DNA from: Clostridiales bacterium UBA1390
GTDB taxonomy: Bacteria > Bacillota > Clostridia > Lachnospirales > Bianqueaceae
Length of the DNA stretch: 32,991 nt
Assembly (NCBI GenBank): GCA_002305315.1
Contig: DBQQ01000018.1
Span: forward strand, 1 to 32,991
Direction of reading: 5' to 3'
Made by a program: the position numbers and the translations under genes. Positions 25,241 through 32,958 of this stretch are shown here, piece by piece; within the stretch, counting starts at the first letter, position 1, and every line of letters begins with the position of its first letter. Below the pieces are notes generated by a model. The model saw only the letters and a program-made list of their open reading frames with translations. It made no database searches and was not told the DNA's origin.

Positions 25241-26899
25241 TTAGTCTTTTTTGAATTTGCCGTACTGCTCTTTGACAGTTTGATAGGCTAATTTGGGACG
25301 GCGATATTCATCTACGACACCTTTATTGTTTTTCGAGCGGGGGCGTGTGGAGAACCATTCGCGCGATACACGGACGTCGCAGAATTGCCAGATGAAGATG
25401 CCGCTGCAGCCTTCTTTAGAGAGGACGCCTTCGATTTGCTGAGAAAGTGCGTAAGCCTGATAATCTTCTGTCCATTTGTCGAGATTAGCGTCGCGATAGC
25501 CATAGATACCGCCAGCGCCAATTTCCGTGATGAGGAAAGGCTTTCCTTTACCGGCCGTTTCCTGAATCCAACTATAGAGCTCGTCCAGATATTCTTTGAC
25601 AGGACGATCATGATACCATAGCGGATAAATGTTAAAGGATACGATATCCGGCAGATCCAGGCAGATATCCTTGAAATGTTTGCAGCTTGCAAAGGAAGTC
25701 GGACGAGAAGGATCCAGGGATTTGATCTGTGCAAACTGGCGCTCGTAGCAAGAGCGGCCATATTCCGTTTCGCTGGCGCATTCATTTAGGATTCCCCAAA
25801 TGATGATGGAAGGATGATTGAAATGATCGCGGATCATCTCGGCAATGCAGTCCTCGCACTGCTGCTCAAAATTCGGATTGCGCATCTTCTCTTCGCTGAG
25901 CCCTCTAGCGTGATTTTCTTCCCAGACCATGAAGCCCTTCTCATCACAAAGATCCAAGAACAACGAATCATTCGGATAGTGAGAGGTTCGCACGGCATTG
26001 GCGTTAAGGTCGCGGAAAAGATTCAGATCCTGATCCATTGCGCTCATGGGAAGTGCGCAGCCGAACAGAGGATGATCCTCGTGACGGCAGAAGCCGCGGA
26101 TCTGGATGGGCTGTCCATTGAAAAGGATTTCCTTGCCTGCAATTTTGATCTCGCGAAAGCCGACGCGATCAATCAGATCATCACAGATCGGTCCGTCGTC
26201 CAGAGCCAGAGTGACGGTTGCATAATATAATGTAGGATTTTCAGGAAAATAGGGGACGGCATTATCGCAATGGATCACGGCAGAGAGGGTTTTTCTGCTC
26301 TCGGCGGGGACTTCTACGGAGCCAAAGGAATGAGAGCCGACCTCCAACGTCACTTCGGTGTTAGCAATGTGGTTCGTTTTGCTGATATTTCGTAAGGAAA
26401 CTTCCACAGCAAGATCCCAATGGACTTCTTTGAAAATGGGAGTCATATGGATCCATTCGATAAAGACATCGGGAACGATTTCCAGACTGACAGGACGGGA
26501 GATACCGCCATAAGAATAATAATCGTTAGGGATATGCAGGGCAGATTGCTCAGAGAAAGCGTTGGATACGCGAACTTCTACGAGATGTGTCTTTTCCTCC
26601 GCGGCGGGATAAACCGCATCGAAAGAAGTAAAAGCATTATAATGATGAGCAATCTTCTGACCATCGATGAAAACATCCGCAGTGTGACTGACGCCTTCGA
26701 AGACGAGACGAAGGTTGCCGCCCGCCTGAAGTTCGTGGCTGTACACGGCGGTGCCGCGATAGCTGCCAAAGCCGGGATAGGTTTCCCAACAACTAGGAAC
26801 CGATACCTGGAAGGGTTCTGCGTCGCCAGCGGTAAACTGCCAGAGATGGTTCAGGTCGATCTGTGGACGAATTTTATGTGTAGAAAATGTACGAATCAT
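25241..26899 (-). CDS. GH2 glycoside hydrolase, probable beta-glucuronidase
   Basis: A 552-residue protein without signal peptide, so intracellular. The order is a sugar-binding domain (about 15-140, with SCWETYPGFGSYRG), an Ig-like domain (about 145-250) and a TIM barrel. The acid/base is E373 in WGILNECASE, and the nucleophile is E459 in FLITEIGAGG. A C-terminal N524-x-K526 in SKNNKG matches the NxK motif that binds the glucuronate carboxylate in beta-glucuronidases. It is slightly shorter than the usual ~600 residues, and no long active-site loop is obvious. AGGAGG lies 8 nt before the ATG. A beta-galactosidase-like activity is the main alternative. The gene diverges from a reductase/dehydrogenase operon. 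Confidence 0.75.
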   Translation of the reverse strand: MIRTFSTHKIRPQIDLNHLWQFTAGDAEPFQVSVPSCWETYPGFGSYRGTAVYSHELQAGGNLRLVFEGVSHTADVFIDGQKIAHHYNAFTSFDAVYPAAEEKTHLVEVRVSNAFSEQSALHIPNDYYSYGGISRPVSLEIVPDVFIEWIHMTPIFKEVHWDLAVEVSLRNISKTNHIANTEVTLEVGSHSFGSVEVPAESRKTLSAVIHCDNAVPYFPENPTLYYATVTLALDDGPICDDLIDRVGFREIKIAGKEILFNGQPIQIRGFCRHEDHPLFGCALPMSAMDQDLNLFRDLNANAVRTSHYPNDSLFLDLCDEKGFMVWEENHARGLSEEKMRNPNFEQQCEDCIAEMIRDHFNHPSIIIWGILNECASETEYGRSCYERQFAQIKSLDPSRPTSFASCKHFKDICLDLPDIVSFNIYPLWYHDRPVKEYLDELYSWIQETAGKGKPFLITEIGAGGIYGYRDANLDKWTEDYQAYALSQQIEGVLSKEGCSGIFIWQFCDVRVSREWFSTRPRSKNNKGVVDEYRRPKLAYQTVKEQYGKFKKD

Positions 26900-26929
26900 G
26901 GGTGTGACCTCCTGAGTTTTTTTGAATAT

Positions 26930-26964
26930 GTGTACAGAATACTACACGGGACGCCCCCTGTCAA
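26930..26964 (-). promoter_or_regulatory. Promoter of the beta-glucuronidase gene with an overlapping inverted repeat
   Basis: On the minus strand a perfect TTGACA (26959-26964) and TATTCT (26936-26941) are separated by 17 bp. The -10 is covered by GTGTA-N8-TACAC (26930-26947), a candidate operator for a local or distant repressor. The promoter diverges from the element at 27022. Confidence 0.75.
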
Positions 26965-27021
26965 GCATAGAAAATGCATAGAGAGTAAATTTTTGCATAT
27001 ATACAAGAGTAAGAAAAAGGC

Positions 27022-27128
27022 TTGTCTTTAGACGGGGGAACATGGTATAATAGGCGTGGCATGATAGATATCTAGTGCTGCGGGTACTGAGCCACGCCCT
27101 GAGTTTGCCGCCAGAGGGCGTCAAACTC
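27022..27128 (+). promoter_or_regulatory. Promoter-leader repeat, copy 1
   Basis: TTGTCT (27022-27027), 18 bp, TATAAT (27046-27051), then GGCGTGGC (27053-27060), exactly 30 nt, GCCACGCC (27091-27098), then a hairpin with arms GAGTTTG (27101-27107) and CAAACTC (27122-27128) enclosing CCGCC/GGGCG. It is followed 20 bp later by copy 2; no ORF lies between. Confidence 0.75.
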
Positions 27129-27148
27129 CGACGGAAGTCTCATTGGGG

Positions 27149-27231
27149 TATAATAGGCGTGGCCTGATAGCTTTCGGGCGCTGCAGAGATTGAGCCACGC
27201 CCTGAGTTTGCCGCCAGAGGGCGTCAAACTC
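27149..27231 (+). promoter_or_regulatory. Promoter-leader repeat, copy 2, upstream of the reductase operon
   Basis: TATAAT (27149-27154), GGCGTGGC (27156-27163), 30 nt, GCCACGCC (27194-27201) and a second hairpin (27204-27231) identical to that of copy 1. The tandem period is 103 bp. No good -35 is seen for this copy. It lies 50 bp before the reductase ATG, so it would form the 5' leader of that mRNA. Confidence 0.75.
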
Positions 27232-27280
27232 CGACGGAATGGTATTGTGCAGAGGATGATCAATGTGAGGAGGGTGTCAC

Positions 27281-28603
27281 ATGAAACATGAGAAGTTTCA
27301 TTATAAGTCTTTAGAAGAGGTTCGAGAGAAGGAAGCAGAACTGGGAGTAGAGTTCCCGTTATCAGAGAATGTAGCAATTTTGAAAGAGCCTTTTACACTG
27401 GCAGGACATCGTGTGGCCAATCGAATTGCCATTCAGCCGATGGAAGGCAGTGACAGTACGGTAGAGGGCCGTCCGGGAGAATATACAAAGAAACGATATG
27501 AGCGTTTCGCGAAGAGCGGAGCGGGTCTGATCTGGCTGGAGGCTGTGGCTATCGCGCAGGAGGGACGAGCTACGCCGGGGCAGCTGTATATCACGCCGAA
27601 GACGCTGGATTCCTTTAAAGCGCTGGTAGAAGAGATTCGGGAGACGGCATGGAAGGAGCATCATAATCAGCCGGTGATCATCATGCAGGCTACGCATTCA
27701 GGGCGGTATTCCAAGCCGCATGGCTATCCGGAGCCAATCATCGCCTATAACAATCCATTGTTTGAGAAAGATAGTCCCATTCCACAGGAGAACATCATCA
27801 CGGATGAACGCCTGCGGGAGCTGGAAGAACAATATGGCCTGGTGACGCGTATGGCGCAGGAGGCTGGTTTTGATGGAATTGACATCAAATGCTGCCATAG
27901 ATATCTGAACTGCGAGCTTCTTTCGGCGTATACTCGTCCCGGCGTATATGGCGGATCTTTTGAAAATAGAACCCGATTCTTCCGGAACGCCTTTGCGAAT
28001 GCGAAGAGTGTGGCGGAGGGGAATTTCATCGTAACCAGCCGAATGAATATATATGATGGTTTTCCCTATCCCTATGGTTTTGGCGTGGCGGAAGGCAAGG
28101 GTACCGAACCGGATATGACCGAACCGATTCAGTTGATAGGAAAGCTTAGAGAACTGGGAATGGAGCTTGTGGACATTACTATTGGGAATCCCTATGTGAA
28201 TCCCCATGTCAACCGGCCCTATGATATGGGCGGATATGAGCCGCCGGAACATCCCTTTGAGGGTGTGGCCAGAATGTATCAGTGTACGAAGCAGATTGCG
28301 GAGGCATATCCGGATCTTGCGATTATTTCTTCGGGACCCTCTTATCTGCGACAGTTCTCGCCCAATCTGGCGGCGGGTGCCGTGGAACAGGGATATTGCA
28401 CCATGGTCGGATTTGGCAGAGAGAGCTTTGCCTATCCGGAATTTGTGCAGGACCTGTTTGAAAAAGGCAGTATGGATCCTGCAAAGTGCTGCATCACCTG
28501 CGGAAAATGTGCGGAACTCCTGCGTGCTTCTATGCCTGCGGGCTGTGTGATTCGCAATCCGGAGTATACGAAGGTCTACCAGGAACTGCAGAAGAAGAGG
28601 TGA
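27281..28603 (+). CDS. Old Yellow Enzyme-family NADH:flavin oxidoreductase (ene-reductase)
   Basis: A 440-residue FMN barrel protein. The N-terminal NRIAIQPMEGSDST, the QATHSGRYS strand (OYE catalytic His motif) and a C-terminal FGRESFAYPEFVQDL are family hallmarks. Near the end CITCGKC followed 11 residues later by a fourth Cys would bind a [4Fe-4S] cluster as in 2,4-dienoyl-CoA reductase relatives, but the C-terminal FAD/NAD domains of those ~650-residue enzymes are absent, so electrons may come from a separate partner. It likely reduces an activated C=C bond. AGGAGG precedes the ATG. The SDR gene starts 5 bp after its stop. The divergent beta-glucuronidase suggests an aglycone such as a flavonoid or steroid as substrate; this is speculative. 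Confidence 0.85.
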   Translation: MKHEKFHYKSLEEVREKEAELGVEFPLSENVAILKEPFTLAGHRVANRIAIQPMEGSDSTVEGRPGEYTKKRYERFAKSGAGLIWLEAVAIAQEGRATPGQLYITPKTLDSFKALVEEIRETAWKEHHNQPVIIMQATHSGRYSKPHGYPEPIIAYNNPLFEKDSPIPQENIITDERLRELEEQYGLVTRMAQEAGFDGIDIKCCHRYLNCELLSAYTRPGVYGGSFENRTRFFRNAFANAKSVAEGNFIVTSRMNIYDGFPYPYGFGVAEGKGTEPDMTEPIQLIGKLRELGMELVDITIGNPYVNPHVNRPYDMGGYEPPEHPFEGVARMYQCTKQIAEAYPDLAIISSGPSYLRQFSPNLAAGAVEQGYCTMVGFGRESFAYPEFVQDLFEKGSMDPAKCCITCGKCAELLRASMPAGCVIRNPEYTKVYQELQKKR

Positions 28604-28608
28604 AATCG

Positions 28609-29358
28609 ATGAAGATCGCGTTGGTTACGGGTTCTGCACGGGGGATTGGACTGGGTGTTGCCAGAGTCCTGGCGAAGGATTATTTTGTGGTTCTGTCCGC
28701 GACACGGGATACGTATGAGATTCCGGAAGATTTGCAAGGAAAGGCTGTGTATCATCGGTGTCTCATTCAGAACGCAGAGGATCGTGCGACAATCTTTCAG
28801 TGGATACAGGAAAAGTTTGGAAGGATGGATCTGCTCGTCAATAACGCGGGCGTAGCGCCGCTTGTGCGAGAAGATATTCTGAAGAGTACAGAGGAAAGTT
28901 TTGATCGTGTGGTGGGTATCAACACAAAAGGGACGTATTTTATGTGCCAGCAGGGCGCCAATCTGATGATTCAGTGCCAGCAGGAAGGCCTGGATGACTA
29001 TCATCCGCGAATCGTCAATGTCTCTTCCATGTCTTCGTTTACATCCTCGATAGCCAGGGGAGAATACTGCATATCAAAGGCAGGCATTTCCATGGTGACA
29101 AAGCTTTTTGCGGATCGGCTGGCGGAATACGGGATTCCTGTGTTTGAGGTGCAGCCGGGAATCATCGCCACAGACATGACGTCCGGGGTGATGGATAAAT
29201 ATGAAAAAATGATTGGAGAGGGCCTCACGCCGATCAGGCGTTTCGGGTATCCCGAAGATATTGGGAAAGCCGTGGGCGCGCTCGCTTCCGGTGCGTTTGA
29301 TTTTTGCACTGGGCAAGTGATTCACGCGGACGGAGGCTTTCACATACAAAGATTGTGA
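28609..29358 (+). CDS. Short-chain dehydrogenase/reductase (FabG-like)
   Basis: A 249-residue classical SDR. The cofactor motif is TGSARGIG (7-14), NNAG sits at 78-81, the active-site serine is in the VNVSSMSS segment near 140, and Y153/K157 are in YCISK. The end FCTGQVIHADGGFHIQRL is typical. It oxidises or reduces a secondary alcohol/ketone with NAD(P). The ATG is 5 bp after the reductase stop, so the two are co-translated and probably act on the same substrate in sequence. Absence of other fatty-acid genes argues against a role as the housekeeping FabG. Confidence 0.88.
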   Translation: MKIALVTGSARGIGLGVARVLAKDYFVVLSATRDTYEIPEDLQGKAVYHRCLIQNAEDRATIFQWIQEKFGRMDLLVNNAGVAPLVREDILKSTEESFDRVVGINTKGTYFMCQQGANLMIQCQQEGLDDYHPRIVNVSSMSSFTSSIARGEYCISKAGISMVTKLFADRLAEYGIPVFEVQPGIIATDMTSGVMDKYEKMIGEGLTPIRRFGYPEDIGKAVGALASGAFDFCTGQVIHADGGFHIQRL

Positions 29359-29362
29359 CAGG

Positions 29363-29391
29363 ACGGCAGGCACTCTTGTCTGCCGTTTTTT
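29363..29391 (+). terminator. Terminator between SDR and ABC-F genes (possible attenuator)
   Basis: ACGGCAG (29363-29369) pairs with CTGCCGT (29380-29386), followed by five more T. It ends only 26 bp before the ABC-F start codon, and I see no promoter in that gap. Confidence 0.8.
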
Positions 29392-29417
29392 GTGCGAGAA
29401 AAAGGAGAACCTATATC

Positions 29418-30971
29418 ATGAGTATATTGAACGTGGAACATCTGTCCCACGGTTTCGGAGATCGAGAAATCTTTGAAGACGTCTCTTTCCGTCTGCTGAA
29501 AGGAGAACATATTGGGCTGGTTGGCGCGAATGGAGAGGGAAAATCTACCTTCATGAGCATTATCACTAGGCAGTTAGAGCCGGATGCGGGAAAAATCGAA
29601 TGGGCGAAGAATATTCAGGTAGGTTACCTGGACCAGCATGCAGTATTGGAAGCCGGCATGCGCATTGTGGATGTGCTTGAGGGCGCGTTTGCTTCGTTGT
29701 TTCAATGGGAAGCGCGCATGAACGAAATCTGTGATCAGATGGGGACGATGGAAGAAGAGGAAATGAATGCGGCCATGGAGGAGCTGGGAATGATTCAGGA
29801 TCTTCTGATGGCGCATGATTTTTACCAGATTGATGCGAAAATCGAGGAAATCGCAAACGCATTTGAATTAAAAGAACTCGGGCTTACGCGCGATGTGTCG
29901 GAACTGTCAGGCGGACAGCGTACGAAAGTGCTGCTTGCCAAACTTCTGCTTTCCAAGCCGGATATTCTGCTGCTGGATGAGCCTACAAACTATCTGGATG
30001 TACAGCATATCGAATGGCTGAGCCGCTATCTGCAGGATTACGAGAATGCTTTTATTTTGATTTCTCACGATATTCCCTTTCTGAATCGCGTTGTGAACGT
30101 GATCTATCATGTAGAGGAACGGCATCTGGAACGCTATCCTGGCGATTATAGACATTTTGAAGAAGTATACGCGGCTCGCCGGGTACAGCAGGAGGCTGCT
30201 TATAAGCGGCAGCAGCAGGAAATGGCAGAGCTGAAGGATTTTGTAGCGCGGAATAAATCGAGAGTTGCCACTCGCAACATGGCAATGTCCCGGCAGAAAA
30301 AACTAGATAAGATGGAAAAGATCCAGAAGATGGAAGAAAGACCCAAGCCGGAATTTCATTTCGAGATGGCGCGAACTTCGGGAAAGATGATCTTTGAGAC
30401 GAAGGATCTTGTGATCGGCTATGAGGAACCATTATCGAGGCCGATTCAGATGCAGATGGAAAGAGGCAATTTCCTCGTCCTGCGCGGCGCGAATGGAATC
30501 GGAAAGACAACACTGCTCAGGACGATTTTGGGCGAGATTCCCGGCATTGCAGGAAAAGTGGAATTGGGAGATTATCTGGAGCTGGGCTACTATGAGCAGG
30601 AGACGACTGGTGAGAACCGGAAGACCTGCATCGAGGAGCTCTGGGATACATTTCCAACATGGAATCAGTTTGAGGTACGTTCTGCATTAGCAAAATGCGG
30701 ACTCACGACGAAGAATATTGAGAGTCAGGTGCGAGTGCTCAGCGGAGGAGAGCAGGCCAAGCTTCGGCTGTGTAAAATCATGAATCGTCCCAGCAATGTC
30801 CTGTTTTTGGATGAGCCAACCAATCATTTGGATCAGGATGCGAAAGAGGCGCTGCATCAGGCATTACGGGAATATAGGGGAAGCGTGCTTCTGATCTGTC
30901 ATGAGCCGGAATTTTACCAGGATCTTATGACGGGAGAAGTCGATTGCAGTGAATGGTCACTTAAGATATAA
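29418..30971 (+). CDS. ABC-F family ATPase (YkpA/YbiT-like)
   Basis: A 517-residue soluble protein with two ABC domains and no membrane segments. NBD1 has Walker A GANGEGKST, signature LSGGQRTK and Walker B LLLDEPTNYLD; NBD2 has GANGIGKTT, LSGGEQAK and LFLDEPTNHLD. The linker between them is a basic, helical segment rich in Arg/Gln/Lys (about 245-315), the P-site interaction motif that reaches into the ribosome in ABC-F proteins. Such proteins rescue stalled ribosomes or protect them from antibiotics. Length and linker resemble the YkpA/YbiT group more than dedicated resistance proteins. GGAG precedes the ATG. It lies directly behind a terminator, suggesting readthrough or attenuation control. 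Confidence 0.92.
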   Translation: MSILNVEHLSHGFGDREIFEDVSFRLLKGEHIGLVGANGEGKSTFMSIITRQLEPDAGKIEWAKNIQVGYLDQHAVLEAGMRIVDVLEGAFASLFQWEARMNEICDQMGTMEEEEMNAAMEELGMIQDLLMAHDFYQIDAKIEEIANAFELKELGLTRDVSELSGGQRTKVLLAKLLLSKPDILLLDEPTNYLDVQHIEWLSRYLQDYENAFILISHDIPFLNRVVNVIYHVEERHLERYPGDYRHFEEVYAARRVQQEAAYKRQQQEMAELKDFVARNKSRVATRNMAMSRQKKLDKMEKIQKMEERPKPEFHFEMARTSGKMIFETKDLVIGYEEPLSRPIQMQMERGNFLVLRGANGIGKTTLLRTILGEIPGIAGKVELGDYLELGYYEQETTGENRKTCIEELWDTFPTWNQFEVRSALAKCGLTTKNIESQVRVLSGGEQAKLRLCKIMNRPSNVLFLDEPTNHLDQDAKEALHQALREYRGSVLLICHEPEFYQDLMTGEVDCSEWSLKI

Positions 30972-31043
30972 AATACAGAAAAAACGACTTATTTTGTGGT
31001 ATCGCGTCACGAAAGACGGAAACAAAAGAGGGCTCAGAAACGG

Positions 31044-31073
31044 AAAAAAACGGCGAAATAGGCCGTTTTTTTT
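31044..31073 (+). terminator. Terminator of the ABC-F gene
   Basis: AAAAAAACGGC and GCCGTTTTTTTT form a short GC stem flanked by A and T runs (31044-31073), about 75 bp after the stop. It could work on both strands. Confidence 0.8.
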
Positions 31074-31104
31074 CATCCAAATTTGCCTTCTCGGCTCCAT
31101 TCGA

Positions 31105-31207
31105 TTGAATCGGTTTTGGGGGTGTGCTATAATAGGCGTGGCATGACAAATTCCTTTTACTGAAGGGGTTGAGCCACGCCGCGAGATTGTCGCCAAGGGG
31201 CGCGATC
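31105..31207 (+). promoter_or_regulatory. Promoter-leader repeat, copy 3, upstream of the serine hydrolase
   Basis: TTGAAT (31105-31110), 17 bp, TATAAT (31128-31133) with an extended TGC just before it. Then GGCGTGGC (31135-31142), exactly 30 nt, GCCACGCC (31173-31180), and a second hairpin of GATTGTCGCC and GGCGCGATC (31185-31207). It is diverged from copies 1 and 2 in the 30-nt interval and second hairpin, but keeps arm sequence and spacing. It lies 30 bp before the hydrolase ATG. Confidence 0.75.
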
Positions 31208-31236
31208 ATGAGACATATAAAGGGGGTATATTACAG

Positions 31237-32745
31237 ATGGAAACAGAAAGAAATCCACTTCTGGTGGCGAGTCCTGAGAGCGTTGGATTGGACTCATCCG
31301 TCATTCTTGCATATCTTCAGAAGCTGGAGGCAGAAGGACATTGTCTGCATGGCTTCAGCATTCTTCGGCATGGTAAGATTGCGGCGGAAGGATATTACGC
31401 GCCGCAACAGCCGCAGTGGAAGCACAGAATGTATTCTACAAGCAAGAGCTTTGTATCCGTGGCCATCGGTATGCTACAAGATGAAGGAAAGATCACGATT
31501 CAGGATAAGATTGCTTCGTATTTCCCGGAGAAGCTGCCGGAGCATCTGCATCCCTATATCGCAGATGCATCCATTCGAGATCTTTTGATGATGTCCACAC
31601 CATTTCAGGACAGTACGTACACCGTCAGCCTGAATCCGGAAAATGACTGGATTCGATCTTTCTTTGAATGCGAACCCTCGCATAGAGCGGGACAGATCTT
31701 TTCTTATGATACATCGGCGACCACTGTCTTGACTGCATTGGTAGAAAAGTTATCCGGGATGGAGCTTTTGGACTACTTGCGCAGCAAGGGATTCGATGAG
31801 ATGGGCTTCAGCCGTGAGGCCATCTGTGTTAAGACACCAGATGGCAAGGTTTCCTGGGCTGGCTCTGGGATTCTTTGTACACTGCATGACCTGAATAAGT
31901 TTGCGCTCCTATGCCTGAATATGGGAAATTATAACGGAAAGCAGTTGGTCAGCGAAGAGTATATGCGGGAAGCCACCAGCAAGCAGATCGAGAATGGCGA
32001 ACATGGCTATGGATATCAGTTCTGGTGTACACCGCATGGTTTTGCCTGCCGAGGCATGGGCGGCCAGATGGTCTTCTATATGCCAGAACAGGATATGGCA
32101 TTCGTCACGATCGGCGATATGCAGGGGCAGCCGGGATATATTCAGCGAATGGAAGATCTGTTCTATGATATGGTGCTGCCCAGTGTAGTGGAGGAACGCC
32201 CCGAGAATCCAGAAGCATACCAGGCGCTGACAGAATATTGTGAGCAGCTTACGATTCAGACGGTCAAAGGGGCGGCCGAGAGTCCGTATACTGACAGGGT
32301 TTCCGGTAAACTGTACCATATGCGGGAAAATGGCGCGGGGGCCGTCATGAGTCTGCATCTAAAAGCGCTTCAGGTGGACTTCGAGGGGGATGAAGGGACA
32401 TTGTCCTGGGAAGACGCAGAGGGGCTTAAGACACTTCGCTTTGGATTCGGCCATCACGTGCATCAGAATTTCCCGGGATTTTCACCGAAGGAAGAGACAG
32501 AAGGTAAACCTGTCATCGTATACGGATTCAACGGAATCAAGGTCCCGCTGTATCTGCCCTGTATTGTCAGTGGAGCATGGAAGAGCGATCATGAGCTGGG
32601 AATTTTGTGTTACTCCATTGGATATTTTGTGGGAACATTGAAGATTCGCTTATCGTTTGACGAAAATACCGTGACAGCACGTATGGAACCCTTTGCGGAA
32701 CATTTCTGGGAAGAATTGAAGGGCTTTCAGACAGGGGAATATTGA
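31237..32745 (+). CDS. Beta-lactamase-fold serine hydrolase (class C/esterase-like)
   Basis: A 502-residue protein without an evident signal peptide. The nucleophile motif SxxK is S67-T-S-K70 in MYSTSKSF. A Tyr-containing second motif appears as FSYDTSATTVL, and the third-motif region as CRGMGGQMVFYMPEQ, in place of KTG. The N-terminal ~310 residues form the hydrolase domain; the remaining ~190 are a beta-rich C-terminal domain of the kind added to many such hydrolases. Penicillin-binding-like esterases, D-amino-peptidases and carboxylesterases share this fold, so a true beta-lactamase is less likely for a cytoplasmic protein. It has its own promoter-leader element and terminator. Confidence 0.85.
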   Translation: METERNPLLVASPESVGLDSSVILAYLQKLEAEGHCLHGFSILRHGKIAAEGYYAPQQPQWKHRMYSTSKSFVSVAIGMLQDEGKITIQDKIASYFPEKLPEHLHPYIADASIRDLLMMSTPFQDSTYTVSLNPENDWIRSFFECEPSHRAGQIFSYDTSATTVLTALVEKLSGMELLDYLRSKGFDEMGFSREAICVKTPDGKVSWAGSGILCTLHDLNKFALLCLNMGNYNGKQLVSEEYMREATSKQIENGEHGYGYQFWCTPHGFACRGMGGQMVFYMPEQDMAFVTIGDMQGQPGYIQRMEDLFYDMVLPSVVEERPENPEAYQALTEYCEQLTIQTVKGAAESPYTDRVSGKLYHMRENGAGAVMSLHLKALQVDFEGDEGTLSWEDAEGLKTLRFGFGHHVHQNFPGFSPKEETEGKPVIVYGFNGIKVPLYLPCIVSGAWKSDHELGILCYSIGYFVGTLKIRLSFDENTVTARMEPFAEHFWEELKGFQTGEY

Positions 32746-32754
32746 GAGACTTGG

Positions 32755-32795
32755 GTCGATACATAGCAGATTTTCTGCTGTGTATCGACTTTTTT
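32755..32795 (+). terminator. Terminator of the serine hydrolase gene
   Basis: GTCGATACA-AGCAG pairs with CTGCT-TGTATCGAC around TTTT, followed by six T. One of the strongest stems in the window. Confidence 0.92.
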
Positions 32796-32892
32796 GTGCC
32801 TTGCTTGCGGTGCGTTCAGCGTAGGGCTTCGGGCTTTTCGAGTGATGGATGTTGACGATTGCCCGTGGAATTTAAAAAAATGAAAAAAAGAG

Positions 32893-32958
32893 TTGACAAA
32901 AGGTAGGAGGAAGTGGTATACTACGACTCGCGCCTGAAACGGGGGAACCCGAAAGGCG
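32893..32958 (+). promoter_or_regulatory. Strong promoter and leader hairpin at the window edge, possibly for an rRNA operon
   Basis: A-tracts (32874-32889) resembling an UP element precede a perfect TTGACA (32893-32898), 18 bp and TATACT (32917-32922). Downstream a nested hairpin has CGCC (32931-32934) with GGCG (32955-32958), and CGGG with CCCG inside. No ORF follows before the window ends. Strength and structured leader fit a stable-RNA operon, but the gene is outside the window. Confidence 0.55.

Noticed and set aside
26420..27031. 203-residue plus-strand ORF
   Set aside because: Antisense to the GH2 gene; no motifs or ribosome site.
27101..27128. Second hairpin of the leader element as an intrinsic terminator
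   Set aside because: No T run follows in any of the three copies.
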